Source: Deltaproteobacteria bacterium (lineage in GTDB: Bacteria > Myxococcota > Kuafuiibacteriia > Kuafuiibacteriales > Kuafuiibacteriaceae). Taken from it: a stretch of 64,000 nucleotides of DNA. The notes beneath the pieces are model-generated. The model saw only the letters and a list, made by a program, of their open reading frames with translations, searched no databases and was not told the DNA's origin. The position numbers and the translations under genes were made by a program. The stretch covers positions 33,844-97,843 of the forward strand of contig WYAZ01000180.1 in the NCBI GenBank assembly GCA_011526105.1, read 5' to 3'. Below are positions 52,964 through 63,892 of the stretch, piece after piece. Each line of letters begins with the position of its first letter. The stretch's first letter is position 1.

Positions 52964-53032
52964 CGTCAAAGACGCTCGACGGTCGCGTCGCGCGGATGTA
53001 CCGCGTGTGGACCGCAAGGACCGGAGATTGAG

Positions 53033-53575
53033 ATGGGAAGCTTGCTTAGGGAGTACGAGACACTGTTTGTGATGAACCCGGAGCTCGGCGACGACGCCGT
53101 GCAGTCGACGATCGACCGCATGAAGGGTGTCCTCGAGAAGAAGGGCGCTCAGGTTCTGCGTGAGGAGGCCTGGGGCAAGCGCAAGCTCGCGTTCATGGTC
53201 AAGAAGCAGCCCCGCGGCACTTTCCATCTCTTGCACTACGTTGCGGGCGCGGGAACGGTCGAAGAACTCGAGCGAACCTTCCGCAACACCGACCAAGTCC
53301 TTCGTTACCTGACGGTGGGCAATGGTCCGGTTTCCGATCTCGAAGCGCGTCGCGCCGAAGTCGAGAAGGTCGTGCGCGAGGCCGAGGCCCGCCGCGCGAA
53401 GGCTGAAGAGGAGCGCAAAGAGCGGGAAGCTCGCGAGGCTCTGGAAGGCGCGAGCGACCGTTCACACGACGACTATCGCTCCCGCGACGACCGTTCGCGC
53501 GATGACCGTTCGCAGGACGATGGCGTGCAGGATGCCGGCGACGACTCCTCGGACGAGTCGATGGCCGAGGCCTGA
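53033..53575 (+). CDS. rpsF: Ribosomal protein S6
   Basis: 180 residues versus about 100-135 usually. The core (1-100) is canonical (REYETLFVMNPELGDDAVQS; EEAWGKRKLAFMVKKQPRGT; LRYLTVG). Beyond it is an 80-residue charged tail with a long helix and Asp/Arg/Ser-rich repeats (DDRSRDDRSQDD). GGAG lies ahead of the ATG. In most bacteria rpsF is followed by rpsR; here rplI comes next. Confidence 0.95.
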   Translation: MGSLLREYETLFVMNPELGDDAVQSTIDRMKGVLEKKGAQVLREEAWGKRKLAFMVKKQPRGTFHLLHYVAGAGTVEELERTFRNTDQVLRYLTVGNGPVSDLEARRAEVEKVVREAEARRAKAEEERKEREAREALEGASDRSHDDYRSRDDRSRDDRSQDDGVQDAGDDSSDESMAEA

Positions 53576-53612
53576 GCTCCACTGCTCTGCTCAGAAGATA
53601 GGACCCAAGATC

Positions 53613-54338
53613 ATGATGAAGCTCATCCTCCAAGAAGATGTCCCGAACCTCGGCATGGTTGGCGAACTGGTCACCGTGCGCGACGGATACGGTCGGAACT
53701 TCCTCCTGCCGCAGCGCAAAGCGGTGCATGCATCTCCGAACTCCATCAAGGAGCTCGAGCACCAGAAGCGCCTCGCGGCTCACAAGCGCGAGCTCGCCAC
53801 CTCGCAGGCCGAGAAGGACAAGAAGGTCATCGAGGCTCTGTCGATCGCGATCAACGCCAAGGTGGCTCACACCCCCGCGGGCGATAAGGCCGAGGGCCAC
53901 GACGAGCTTCAGCGGCTCTTTGGCTCCATCACCAGCCGAGAGCTCGCCAAGATCGTGAGCGACACCGGCATCAAGGTCGACCACCGCAAGGTCACGCTCG
54001 CGGAGCCCGTGCGTACGGTCGGCAAGTTCGAAGCGAAGATCCGGCTCAACGGCGGCATCTCCGCCAAGCTCCTCTTCTGGGTTCTTCCGGAGGGCGCGGC
54101 GGACGTCGAGGCGGAGAAGCAGCGCGTCGAAGCCGCGCAGGCGGACTCCAAGAAGCGAGCGGCTGACGCGGAGGCCAAGCGCAAGGCGGCGGAGGCCGCT
54201 CTTCGGGCTGAAAAGCCCACCCCGGTCGCGGCCGCCCCGGCCGAAGGCGAAGGTGAAGCGCAGGCCGAAGAGGCGAGCCCCGAAGAGGCCAAGCCCAAGA
54301 AGAAGGGCAAGAAGCCCGCCGAAGCCAGCGAAGACTGA
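53613..54338 (+). CDS. rplI: Ribosomal protein L9
   Basis: 241 residues versus about 148 usually. ATG 53613 (or 53616) is chosen; the longer upstream frame runs into rpsF without homology. The core is conserved: MKLILQEDVPNLGMVGELVT, GYGRNFLLPQRKA, and the C-lobe VSDTGIKVDHRKVTLAEPVR. About 85 extra residues at the C-terminus are an Ala/Glu/Lys-rich, probably helical then disordered tail (ending KKKGKKPAEASED). It links to dnaB 17 bases downstream. Confidence 0.95.
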   Translation: MMKLILQEDVPNLGMVGELVTVRDGYGRNFLLPQRKAVHASPNSIKELEHQKRLAAHKRELATSQAEKDKKVIEALSIAINAKVAHTPAGDKAEGHDELQRLFGSITSRELAKIVSDTGIKVDHRKVTLAEPVRTVGKFEAKIRLNGGISAKLLFWVLPEGAADVEAEKQRVEAAQADSKKRAADAEAKRKAAEAALRAEKPTPVAAAPAEGEGEAQAEEASPEEAKPKKKGKKPAEASED

Positions 54339-54355
54339 TTGCGGCTGGTGCTCGA

Positions 54356-55699
<1,344 letters not shown>

Positions 55700-55742
55700 G
55701 AACGTCGCGTCCCGCCGCCTGCCGCGCTCGGCCGTTTTGAGA

Positions 55743-55748
55743 TAGTCT
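55743..55748 (+). promoter_or_regulatory. -10 element TAGTCT, leaderless arrangement
   Basis: TAGTCT ends 7 bases before the ATG at 55756. Between them is CTCACCC, with no Shine-Dalgarno. Around it, TGAGA-TAG-TCTCTCA forms a small dyad. Confidence 0.5.
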
Positions 55749-55755
55749 CTCACCC

Positions 55756-56889
55756 ATGCTGAGCTACACCGTCCGTTTGGGTCGCGGGACCTACACGGAG
55801 ACCTTCGCCGCGGTGCTCGAATCCGGCGGGGAGCGCCTCGACGTGGTCGTCAAGAAGCCGCGCCGCGGCGGCAGCTCGGACGACGCACGCGCGGAGGCGC
55901 TGGAGCGGTGGGGTCGAGCTCAACTCGCGATCGAAGGCCCGCACCTCGCGGCGGTGCTCGAGGTGGGTCGGACCGACGAAGGCCCGTACGTCATCCAGGA
56001 GCGGGTCGAGGGTGCCACGCTGGGTTCGGTGCTCGAGCAGGTGCAAAAGAAGCGGCGCTCCTTGCGCCCCAGCCTGGTGCTTCGAGTGCTGCAAGATCTC
56101 GCACAGGCGCTGCACGAGCTGCATCAGAACGGCCACGTGCATGGTCGGCTCGATCCGGGCGAGGTGCTCATCTCGTATGAAGGAGAGGTTCGGCTCGGAG
56201 ATCCGGGGCTGTTTCAGCTCGTAGGGCTCGAGCCTGAACCCGAAGGCGTGTCCGCCTACGCCCGACCGGGTCGGGAGGCGGGTGCGCCGGTTCCGGCCGA
56301 CGACATCCATGCGCTCGGCCTCATCGGGCTCGAGGCGCTGCTCGGTGGTCCGCTGTGGACCAAGGCGAGCCTGTCTCTCGCGGACGTGGTCAAGGCACTG
56401 GTCGACATGAGCCCTCTCGCTCAGGCGCAGCCGGAGCTGGCGAGAGCGGTCTCGGCTCTGCTCGCGCGTGCTCTGCACCTGCTGGGGCCGCCCATCTCGG
56501 CCACCGAGCTCGCGGTCGGCCTGGGTGAGCTCATCGAGACGCACGCGGCCTCGTCTAGGCCGAGTGAGCTCGGTGCCTTCGTCCGGGTCGTGACCCCCAT
56601 GAAGACGAAGGACGACGCTCCGACCATGGTCGCGGGGGCGGCCGCTCCGGTGGAGACGGCGGACGACACCAACCCGTTTAAGGTCGGGACGGTGGCGGTG
56701 AATGCGGAGCTTCTGGCCTTCCTGGAGCGGGGCGACTCGAAGTCCCCGCACTCAGGTGCCATGTCTCAGGGGTTGCCTGTCCCCGTCGTTCCTCGAACGC
56801 CGGTCTTCGAGCCCGAATCGAGCCGGCTCTCCTGGTTCCTGGGCCTCGGTTTGCTGGTTTTGGTGGTCATTCTGCTCGCCAGGTGCTGA
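55756..56889 (+). CDS. Membrane-anchored Ser/Thr pseudokinase
   Basis: 377 residues. The kinase fold is recognisable: Gly-rich loop LGRGTYTETFAAV (8-20), VAIK-type Lys in VVVKKP (about K33), and the helix LVLRVLQDLAQALHELHQNG. The catalytic loop is HGRLDPGEVL (129-138): the HRD Asp is replaced by Arg and the metal-binding Asn by Glu. The DFG motif is DPG (149-151). It therefore probably lacks phosphotransfer activity and acts as a scaffold. A long low-complexity stretch precedes one C-terminal transmembrane helix (about 356-374: LSWFLGLGLLVLVVILL). Whether ATP is still bound is unclear. Confidence 0.85.
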   Translation: MLSYTVRLGRGTYTETFAAVLESGGERLDVVVKKPRRGGSSDDARAEALERWGRAQLAIEGPHLAAVLEVGRTDEGPYVIQERVEGATLGSVLEQVQKKRRSLRPSLVLRVLQDLAQALHELHQNGHVHGRLDPGEVLISYEGEVRLGDPGLFQLVGLEPEPEGVSAYARPGREAGAPVPADDIHALGLIGLEALLGGPLWTKASLSLADVVKALVDMSPLAQAQPELARAVSALLARALHLLGPPISATELAVGLGELIETHAASSRPSELGAFVRVVTPMKTKDDAPTMVAGAAAPVETADDTNPFKVGTVAVNAELLAFLERGDSKSPHSGAMSQGLPVPVVPRTPVFEPESSRLSWFLGLGLLVLVVILLARC

Positions 56890-57006
56890 CCTTCCCGCGG
56901 CAGACCGGCGCCTGAAATCCCCATCGGGTGTTCGTCCGAGGTGGTTTCGGGGGCGGAGTGGAATCATCCGTCCCGGACAGGGACGGGGATGCAGGAAGTG
57001 GCGTAG

Positions 57007-59376
57007 ATGTCTCAGGAAACCAATCGTCCTCGGGCGAAGTTCAAAGTGTTGGCCCCTCTGTGGGTTGGCGCGCTCACCCTCGGGATCGGCTGCGGCGACG
57101 ACGGCTCGATCACCGTCTTGGTGCCCAAGATCGACTCGGCCCCCGAACCCGGGAGCGCGCTGACATTTCCCAGCGTGATCTTTGGGCGTTCCGCCCCGGG
57201 CGAGCTCTTCATCGAGGTGAAGAACGTTGGCACCGGCACGCTCGAGGTCCGCGAGGTGCGCCTCGAAGGTCAAGGCGCCGCCGCCATCTTGGTGAAGCAG
57301 GCGCCCACCACGGTCGCGCCCAATGGCAGCCGAGAGATCTATCTCCGCTTCGAGCCGGCCTCCCCGACGGTGGTGGATGCGAGCCTGATCATCGCCTCCA
57401 ACGACCGAGACCGACCGGAGATCAGCTTTCCGATACGCGGGCTCGCGCGAGAGCCCTGCGTCTTGGCTGCGGACCAATCTCACCTGTACTTCAACGTGGG
57501 TGAGGTCCGGCCGCTCGTGCTCACCTCGGTGAGTTCACACCCTTGCACCATCGAGCGCATGCTCCTCGATCGCGATCTCTTTCCCATCATCGAAGAGCCT
57601 GAGCTACCCATCACCATCGAGTCGGGCGCCCATCTCACGCTTCAGATCGAGCATCGTGCGGTGTCGGGCCTGCCGGTCGGAGCCCCGGTGCGCGAGCTGC
57701 GCATCGACGAGGCCGATGGCTCTCGGGTCTCCGCCCTGCTCGAGGGCGAGCCGCCGCTCGCGGGCTGCCTGAGCTGGTTTCCGGACCTCCTCACCTTCCT
57801 CGCGACCGAGCTCGGGGACGAGGATACGCGCTATGTCACGGTGAGCAACCGCTGCGACAAGCCGGCCACCATCACCTCTGCGGTCATCAACTTCGGTTGG
57901 GAAGACTTTAGGCTCGCGACCGGACCGTTCCCCGCGGTCGTGGAGGCACGCGGCTCCCTGCAGGTGGGGGTCACCTACGCGCCGACGCCGCACGACCGGA
58001 CCCTGGTGGAAGATCAGGGACGACTCATCTTGAACACCAACGACGCTTTGAAGCCCCGGTTGCGGGTGGGGCTCAGCGGAACGCCGGGCTTGCCGGATCT
58101 CGAGTACTTTCCGAGCCGCCTCGACTTTGGGACGGTCATCCACCGCACGCCGGGCGCATCTCAACGCTCCGAGTGCAGCTCCGCGGGCCGGTTTTTTCAG
58201 CTCCACAACACCGGCGGCGGCGCGCTGACGGTCACGGGTCTGGAGCTCGCGGGCGGCGGAGACGGAGACTTCCTGCTCGCCTCGATCGAGGTCGATGGTC
58301 AGCCGGTCTCCAACCTCACGGATCCCTTCTCCGTGCCGCCAGGGAAGGTCGCCAAGGTGGGTCTGGTCTTCTTCCCCACGCGCTTGGATCCGGCCCTGCA
58401 CGAGGCCGAGGTTCTCGTGACCTCCAACGCGACGCGGGACCCGGTCTCGATTCGTCTCGCCGGTATGTCCGCCGCCGACGGCCCGGTGACGGACACGCAC
58501 ACTCAGCTCGTCGGTCCAAAGGCCGACATCCTGTGGGTCATCGACAACAGCTGCTCCATGTACGACGAGCAGGCTCGCCTCGTCGACAACCTGAGCCAGT
58601 TCGTGAGCTATGCGGACTCCTTGGATTCGGACTACCAGATGGGGGTCACGGTGACGGACGGGCTGTCTTCCCAGGCCGGATTGCTCGAGTTCTGCTATCC
58701 CCATCCGCGGGTCGTGAGTCACACCTACGCGGATCGGATCGACGCCTTCGAGTGCCTGTTTCGGGTGGGCATCGAAGGCTCCCCGAACGAAGCGGGCATG
58801 GCCGCCGCCATGCGGGCCCTCCAGAGGGCTCAGTCGCCCATTCAAGACCCGGTCTTGAATCCCAACGCGGGCTTTCTCCGCGATGACGCGAGTCTCGCGA
58901 TCGTCATGCTCACGGATGAAGACGATAACTCGATCGAGCCCGACGCCCTGTTCGAGGCCTACTTCAAGAGCATCAAGGGTCCGGGGGGCGAGAGCCAGGT
59001 CAAGGTGCACGCCATCGCGACCCCGGTCGACGAGCCTTGCGTGACCGACATGCGGTTCGGCACGCCTGGCTATCGGTACAAAGGCATCACCGAGGCTATG
59101 GGGGGCCGCTTCTTCAACATCTGCCTCGAGGACTGGCAACCCATCTTGCGTAATCTCGGTCTCGACGTGTTCACGCTCTTGACGCAGTGGAGCTTGAGCC
59201 AGGCCGCGTCTCCGGGGAGCGTCACCGTCACCGTGGATGGTGTGCCCATTCCGCCCAGCGCGGACAACGGCTACGTCTACAACGCCGGCACGAACGTGGT
59301 GGAGTTCCGAGGCGCGGCGGTGCCTCAGCCGGGGCAAGAGGTCAGCTTCAGCTATCTGGGCAACTGCACTCCCTGA
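57007..59376 (+). CDS. Lipoprotein with HYDIN/ASH-type and von Willebrand A domains
   Basis: 789 residues. The signal peptide ends in LGIGC. Three to four ASH/HYDIN (choice-of-anchor D) beta-sandwich modules run from about 40 to 495; typical phrases are FGRSAPGELFIEVKNVGTGT and VTYAPTPHDRT. A VWA domain (about 505-730) has a MIDAS-like D-x-S-x-S in DNSCSM and VMLTDEDDNS. A short beta region closes the protein. Such proteins in Polyangiales are exported and probably bind ligands at the cell surface; the function is unknown. AGGAAG precedes the ATG. Confidence 0.85.
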   Translation: MSQETNRPRAKFKVLAPLWVGALTLGIGCGDDGSITVLVPKIDSAPEPGSALTFPSVIFGRSAPGELFIEVKNVGTGTLEVREVRLEGQGAAAILVKQAPTTVAPNGSREIYLRFEPASPTVVDASLIIASNDRDRPEISFPIRGLAREPCVLAADQSHLYFNVGEVRPLVLTSVSSHPCTIERMLLDRDLFPIIEEPELPITIESGAHLTLQIEHRAVSGLPVGAPVRELRIDEADGSRVSALLEGEPPLAGCLSWFPDLLTFLATELGDEDTRYVTVSNRCDKPATITSAVINFGWEDFRLATGPFPAVVEARGSLQVGVTYAPTPHDRTLVEDQGRLILNTNDALKPRLRVGLSGTPGLPDLEYFPSRLDFGTVIHRTPGASQRSECSSAGRFFQLHNTGGGALTVTGLELAGGGDGDFLLASIEVDGQPVSNLTDPFSVPPGKVAKVGLVFFPTRLDPALHEAEVLVTSNATRDPVSIRLAGMSAADGPVTDTHTQLVGPKADILWVIDNSCSMYDEQARLVDNLSQFVSYADSLDSDYQMGVTVTDGLSSQAGLLEFCYPHPRVVSHTYADRIDAFECLFRVGIEGSPNEAGMAAAMRALQRAQSPIQDPVLNPNAGFLRDDASLAIVMLTDEDDNSIEPDALFEAYFKSIKGPGGESQVKVHAIATPVDEPCVTDMRFGTPGYRYKGITEAMGGRFFNICLEDWQPILRNLGLDVFTLLTQWSLSQAASPGSVTVTVDGVPIPPSADNGYVYNAGTNVVEFRGAAVPQPGQEVSFSYLGNCTP

Positions 59377-59390
59377 GCGACCTAGGGACC

Positions 59391-60614
59391 ATGGCCATCG
59401 CCGAGATCATCACCGTCGGCGACGAGTTGCTCTCGGGGGAGACCGTCGACACCAACGCGAGTTATCTCGACGGTGAGCTCGAGCGCCTGGGTTTCGAGGT
59501 TCGGCGGCACACCACGGTGCCGGATGAGGTCGAGCTCATCGCCGAGGTGTTTCGAGCGGCGAGCGAGCGCGCGGACCTCATCCTCTGTTCGGGGGGGCTC
59601 GGACCCACCGAGGACGACCTCACGATGCTGGCTTTGGCCACCGCGATGGGTTGTGTGCTCACTCGACACGAACCGACCATCGTCGCGATCCGGGAGCGTT
59701 TCGCGCGTTTCGGGCGGGAGATGACCCCCAACAACGAGCGACAGGCGATGGTGCCCGAGCGGGGTGAAGTGCTCGAAAACAAGGCTGGCACCGCGCCGGC
59801 TTTTCGGGCCGAGCTGGGCCGAGCGGTGATCTATCTTCTGCCGGGAGTCCCGAGGGAAGTTCGATATCTCGTGCAGAAGGTCATCGGCCCCCGGATCGAT
59901 CGCGGCGCGCCGGTCCTGTATCGGCGCACCGTGAAGGTCGTGGGACTCGGAGAGAGCCGACTCGAGCACGAGATCCAAGCTGTGGTCGACGCCTACCGAG
60001 ATCGCGTGCGCTTTGGCTATCGAGCGCTCAGCATCGAGAACCACATCAAACTTGCGGTCCGAGGTGAGGGGGCATTCGAGCTGATCGAGGAGGTCTCGAG
60101 CGCGTTGCGTGCGAAGCTCGGCGACGCGATCTTTGGTACGGACGCCGACGAGCTGCTCTCTGTGGTGCATCGGAGACTCGTCGCTTCCGGACGGACGGTG
60201 ACCACCGCGGAGTCTTGCACGGGCGGCCTCGTGGCCAAGATGCTGACTGAGCTGCCGGGAGCGTCAAGCTTCTTCGTCGGCGGCGTCGTGGCCTACGCCA
60301 ATCGAGCAAAGACCACGCTCCTGGACGTGCCATCCGCGCTGATCGAGAGCGAGGGCGCGGTGAGTGAGGCGGTCGCGCGCGCGATGGCCGAAGGCGCTCG
60401 TCGTCGGTTCGCTGTCGACGTGGCGTTGTCCGCCACCGGCATCGCGGGCCCGGACGGCGGCAGCGAAGAGAAGCCGGTGGGCACGGTGTTCATCGCGCTC
60501 GCGGACGACAAGGAGACCGTTTGTGTCCGCCTTCAGCTCCCGGGGGACCGCAGCACGATCCGTTCGAACACCGCGTTGGCGCTCCTCGATCTTTTGCGGA
60601 GAAGACTGGGCTGA
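59391..60614 (+). CDS. cinA: CinA: competence/damage-inducible and nicotinamide-nucleotide amidase protein
   Basis: 407 residues from the ATG at 59391. The N-terminal MoCF-like domain (GDELLSGETVDTNASYLDGE; CSGGLGPTEDDLTMLAL) is an ADP-ribose/COG1058 pyrophosphatase type. The C-terminal PncC domain (ADELLSVVHRRLVASGRTVT; TAESCTGGLVAKML; GIAGPDGGSEEKPVGTVFIA) deamidates NMN. It recycles pyridine nucleotides. cinA-recA adjacency is widely conserved, and recA follows 79 bases downstream. Confidence 0.94.
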   Translation: MAIAEIITVGDELLSGETVDTNASYLDGELERLGFEVRRHTTVPDEVELIAEVFRAASERADLILCSGGLGPTEDDLTMLALATAMGCVLTRHEPTIVAIRERFARFGREMTPNNERQAMVPERGEVLENKAGTAPAFRAELGRAVIYLLPGVPREVRYLVQKVIGPRIDRGAPVLYRRTVKVVGLGESRLEHEIQAVVDAYRDRVRFGYRALSIENHIKLAVRGEGAFELIEEVSSALRAKLGDAIFGTDADELLSVVHRRLVASGRTVTTAESCTGGLVAKMLTELPGASSFFVGGVVAYANRAKTTLLDVPSALIESEGAVSEAVARAMAEGARRRFAVDVALSATGIAGPDGGSEEKPVGTVFIALADDKETVCVRLQLPGDRSTIRSNTALALLDLLRRRLG

Positions 60615-60656
60615 GCCCCAGGGAGGGGGGCCGCCAGCCTGCGCGCCCACAACATC

Positions 60657-60686
60657 TTGACAGCCTTCACTGAACAAGTGTAGCGT
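60657..60686 (+). promoter_or_regulatory. recA promoter with a possible LexA site
   Basis: TTGACA (60657-60662) and TAGCGT (60681-60686) are 18 bases apart; the -10 ends 7 bases before the ATG at 60694, so the transcript would be leaderless. CTGAACAAGTGTAG (60670-60683), in the spacer and -10, resembles the GTTCAG-containing LexA box I recall for Myxococcus xanthus. Confidence 0.5.
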
Positions 60687-60693
60687 CCCGCGC

Positions 60694-61836
60694 ATGGCAA
60701 AGTCCGACTCCAAGTCCTCCCCCTCCGCGCCCACTGACACCCCCAGCGAACGCCAACAGGCCATCGAGCTCACCCTCGCCGCGGTCGAAAAGCAGTTCGG
60801 AAAGGGCGCCATCATGCGCCTCGGTGACGCGGGTGAGGTGCCCAAGGTCGAAACCATCTCGACCGGGTCCCTCGGCCTCGACATCGCTCTGGGGGTTGGT
60901 GGTTTGCCGCGCGGCCGCGTCGTCGAGATTTATGGGCCGGAGTCCTCCGGCAAGACCACCCTCACGCTTCACGCCATCGCCGAGGCCCAAAAGCTGGGCG
61001 GCGTCTGTGCCTTCGTCGATGCCGAGCATGCCCTCGACACCGGTTATGCGCGCAAGCTCGGGGTGAACATCCAAGACCTCCTCATCTCCCAGCCAGATAC
61101 CGGTGAGCAGGCGCTCGAGATCACAGACATGCTGGTGCGCTCCAACGCCATCGACATGGTGGTGATCGACTCCGTGGCCGCGCTCGTGCCCAAGGCCGAG
61201 ATCGAAGGCGAGATGGGCGACTCCCACGTGGGTCTGCAGGCTCGGCTCATGAGCCAAGCCCTTCGAAAGCTCACCGGCTCCATCGCCAAGTCCAAGACCT
61301 GCGTCGTCTTCATCAACCAGATTCGCCTCAAGATCGGCGTCATGTTTGGCTCGCCGGAGACCACCTCCGGCGGCAACGCGCTCAAGTTCTATGCTTCCTG
61401 CCGGCTCGACATCCGCCGAATCGGCTCCATCAAGAAGGGCGAAGAGAGCATTGGCAATCGCACGCGCGTTCGCGTGGTCAAAAACAAACTCGCACCGCCC
61501 TTCCGTGAGTCCGAGTTCGACATCCTCTACGGCTCCGGGATCTCCAAGGATGGAGAGCTCGTCGATCTGGGCTCCGATCTCGGCATCGTCGACAAGTCGG
61601 GGGCGTGGTTCTCCTTTGAGGGCAATCGCATCGGGCAAGGACGTGACAACGCCCGCATCTATCTGAAAGAGCACCCGGAGGTCTCCGCCGCCATCGAGGC
61701 CCGCGTGCGTGCGCACTTTGCAGTGCCCGATCCCGTGGCCAAGGGCGTCGAGCTCAAGTCCGAACCGCCCGACAACGTCACCCCCATGCCCAAGGCGGCC
61801 AACGGCAGCGCCAGCCGAAGCTCCAAACGGGCCTAG
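60694..61836 (+). CDS. recA: Recombinase RecA
   Basis: 380 residues. Walker A is GPESSGKTT (about 81-89), and the core contains [40 protein letters not shown], and [20 protein letters not shown] then [10 protein letters not shown]. It mediates homologous recombination and LexA cleavage. The N-terminus has an extra roughly 20 residues of Ser/Pro/Asp. No intein is present. Its TAG stop shares a CTAG with the stop of the convergent kinase gene. Confidence 0.98.
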   Translation: MAKSDSKSSPSAPTDTPSERQQAIELTLAAVEKQFGKGAIMRLGDAGEVPKVETISTGSLGLDIALGVGGLPRGRVVEIYGPESSGKTTLTLHAIAEAQKLGGVCAFVDAEHALDTGYARKLGVNIQDLLISQPDTGEQALEITDMLVRSNAIDMVVIDSVAALVPKAEIEGEMGDSHVGLQARLMSQALRKLTGSIAKSKTCVVFINQIRLKIGVMFGSPETTSGGNALKFYASCRLDIRRIGSIKKGEESIGNRTRVRVVKNKLAPPFRESEFDILYGSGISKDGELVDLGSDLGIVDKSGAWFSFEGNRIGQGRDNARIYLKEHPEVSAAIEARVRAHFAVPDPVAKGVELKSEPPDNVTPMPKAANGSASRSSKRA

Positions 61837-63857
61837 GAGACCTGAACGAGACCGATCTCGCGCACGAGATAGAGGGCCGAGAGGAACCGGTGCAGCTCGG
61901 CCGCTGGTATCTCGCCGAGCATCAGGTTCGAAGGCGCTCGTGTGAAGAGCCCCGTCAGAGCGGCGAGGGTCGCCTTTCCAAGCGGAAGTTGTGCGAGCAC
62001 CGTGGGCAGAGCCGCGGTCGCTTCCAGTCTCGCCGCCAGGCTCGGCGCCAAGCGTCGCTGCAGCTCCTCCACCGAGAGTCCCAGCTCGATCGCCCCGAGC
62101 AGCAGAGGAGCGAGTTCATCGCTGCCGACCTCGAGGCGTCGCGGCGTCGCACCCGCGTCAAAGCTATAGCGGCCGTGTTCGGCGGCGAGGGCGCATGCCA
62201 GCTCCTGCTTCAGGATGAGTGAGCGAAGCTGGGGGGCCAGAATGCCTCGCGCCTCCGCCACACGGGCCTCGAGCGGGGACGCGGAAGTCCAACAGGCCTC
62301 GAGCATGGCGTCGATCTCCGCGGCCGGCAGGAGACCGCAGCGAGTCAGCACGAGGTAGGTTCTCAGGTTCGGTTCCTCGGTGCGCACGAAGGTCGGCCGA
62401 CCGTCGACCACGTCGATCTCGAAGGAGCCTGCCTCCTGCGTGTCGAGGCGTAGCCGGCCGGTCATCGCCTGAAGCCCGATGGACGCGATGATCGAAAGCA
62501 CGCTGACCGGACCCAGATCGCCCGCGAGCTGCACGTCGAGGGGATGCGAGGAGGCGAGCAGGTCTGCGGCGCCCGCGCAGCGGACTGCGGTCTCCCGATC
62601 CAGCCAGGTCTGGCCGTCCGCCGAGACCGCCACGACGTCTTGGCTCGCCAGGTAGGTGAGGGCGTCGAGGGGTGCGAGGGGGCAGATGGTCCTTCCGTCG
62701 CCCTGTCTGACCGAGATACACGGACCACGGGAAGCGCGGGCGGGCACCGGCGGGAGCGTGGCCCGGACACTGCTCAGCACGAGGTCCGAGAGCACGGCGG
62801 GCGCGATTCGCAGGGTGCTCGAGGCCGGGATGTCGAAGCGGCGTGCGGCGGGGGTGCTCGGCGCCTTCGCTGGCGGCGGCTCGGACGCGAGCGCGTCGCC
62901 CACGGCAAAGCTCCTCGTCGGGTGTTCGCGTCCCATGAGCACGTTGGCGACGTGCCTCACCTCCTCGAGGCTGAAGTCCGGTCGTTCACCGAGGAGCACT
63001 TGCACGAGACGGGCCCGCAGCTGAGCGGCCGAGGCGAAGCGGCGACTCGGTTCTGGTTCCAGAGCCGTGAGCACGATCTGGTCGAGCTCGGCCGATACCC
63101 GCGTGTTGAGTCTCGAAGGGGGTGTGCGCGGACCTCGAGTGATCGCGAGCATGCTGTCGAAGTCCGTGCCCGCCGCGAACAACGGGCGAAGCGCGAGACA
63201 CTCCCAGAGCACGACACCGACGGCGAAGACGTCCGCGCGCGCGTCCTGCGGTTGCCCCTCGAGGAGCTCGGGCGCCATGTACGCCACCTTGCCCGTCAGG
63301 TCCTTGCTGCCCGACGAGGTCTGCTCGGCGCGCACCGCGATGCCAAAGTCCGAGAGCTTGATCTCCCCCTCCGCGGAGAGAAGGATGTTCGAGGGGGTGA
63401 CATCACGGTGAATGATCGGGGCCGGTTGTCCGTGCTCGTCGACCATCGAGTGGGCGTGGGCGAGGCCGCCGAGGACCTCGCTGACGACGTGAAGATAGAA
63501 CCAGATCGGCGCTTCAATGCGGTGCCGGCTCGCGTACTCGAGTAAGTGACGAAGGTCGACACCATCGACGTGCTCGAGCGCCATGAAGAGCTCGCCCTCG
63601 TCGGTCTGACCGAGGTCGAAGACGCGGACGATGTTGGGATGCTCGAGGCGCGCGACCAAATGGGCTTCCTCGATGAACATGCGGCTCAGCTTGGAGCTGC
63701 GTGCGAGTCCGGGCTGGATGGTTTTGATGACGACGGTCGGGCTCGGCCGGGTCTGATCGATGAGGCGAGCCTTGAAGGCCTGTCCCATCCCGCCTTCGCC
63801 GAGGGGCGCGATCAGCTCGTACTTGCCGTAGGGCCGTGGAAAACTGCCGACGGCCAC
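61833..63857 (-). CDS. Ser/Thr protein kinase with C-terminal DUF4388-like domain
   Basis: 674 residues from a GTG at 63857, chosen over the longer frame to 63971 because TATCGT ends 6 bases upstream. The kinase domain (about 12-290) is complete: Gly loop LGEGGMG (19-25), K45, HRDVTPSN (150-157), DFG (170-172) and [10 protein letters not shown]. The catalytic-loop Lys is Thr, as in many myxobacterial kinases. A linker of about 70 residues precedes a DUF4388-like C-terminal module ([29 protein letters not shown]). No membrane helix is seen, so it is cytoplasmic. Confidence 0.9.
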   Translation of the reverse strand: MAVGSFPRPYGKYELIAPLGEGGMGQAFKARLIDQTRPSPTVVIKTIQPGLARSSKLSRMFIEEAHLVARLEHPNIVRVFDLGQTDEGELFMALEHVDGVDLRHLLEYASRHRIEAPIWFYLHVVSEVLGGLAHAHSMVDEHGQPAPIIHRDVTPSNILLSAEGEIKLSDFGIAVRAEQTSSGSKDLTGKVAYMAPELLEGQPQDARADVFAVGVVLWECLALRPLFAAGTDFDSMLAITRGPRTPPSRLNTRVSAELDQIVLTALEPEPSRRFASAAQLRARLVQVLLGERPDFSLEEVRHVANVLMGREHPTRSFAVGDALASEPPPAKAPSTPAARRFDIPASSTLRIAPAVLSDLVLSSVRATLPPVPARASRGPCISVRQGDGRTICPLAPLDALTYLASQDVVAVSADGQTWLDRETAVRCAGAADLLASSHPLDVQLAGDLGPVSVLSIIASIGLQAMTGRLRLDTQEAGSFEIDVVDGRPTFVRTEEPNLRTYLVLTRCGLLPAAEIDAMLEACWTSASPLEARVAEARGILAPQLRSLILKQELACALAAEHGRYSFDAGATPRRLEVGSDELAPLLLGAIELGLSVEELQRRLAPSLAARLEATAALPTVLAQLPLGKATLAALTGLFTRAPSNLMLGEIPAAELHRFLSALYLVREIGLVQVS

Positions 63858-63863
63858 CCGAGT

Positions 63864-63892
63864 ACGATAGCGAGGGACTAGTCCCCTGGAAA
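63864..63892 (-). promoter_or_regulatory. Kinase promoter with a palindrome in its spacer
   Basis: Reading the reverse strand, TTTCCA (63887-63892) is followed by a 17-base spacer and TATCGT (63864-63869), ending 6 bases before the GTG. The spacer contains the perfect 12-bp palindrome GGGACTAGTCCC (63874-63885). No Shine-Dalgarno precedes the GTG. Confidence 0.5.
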
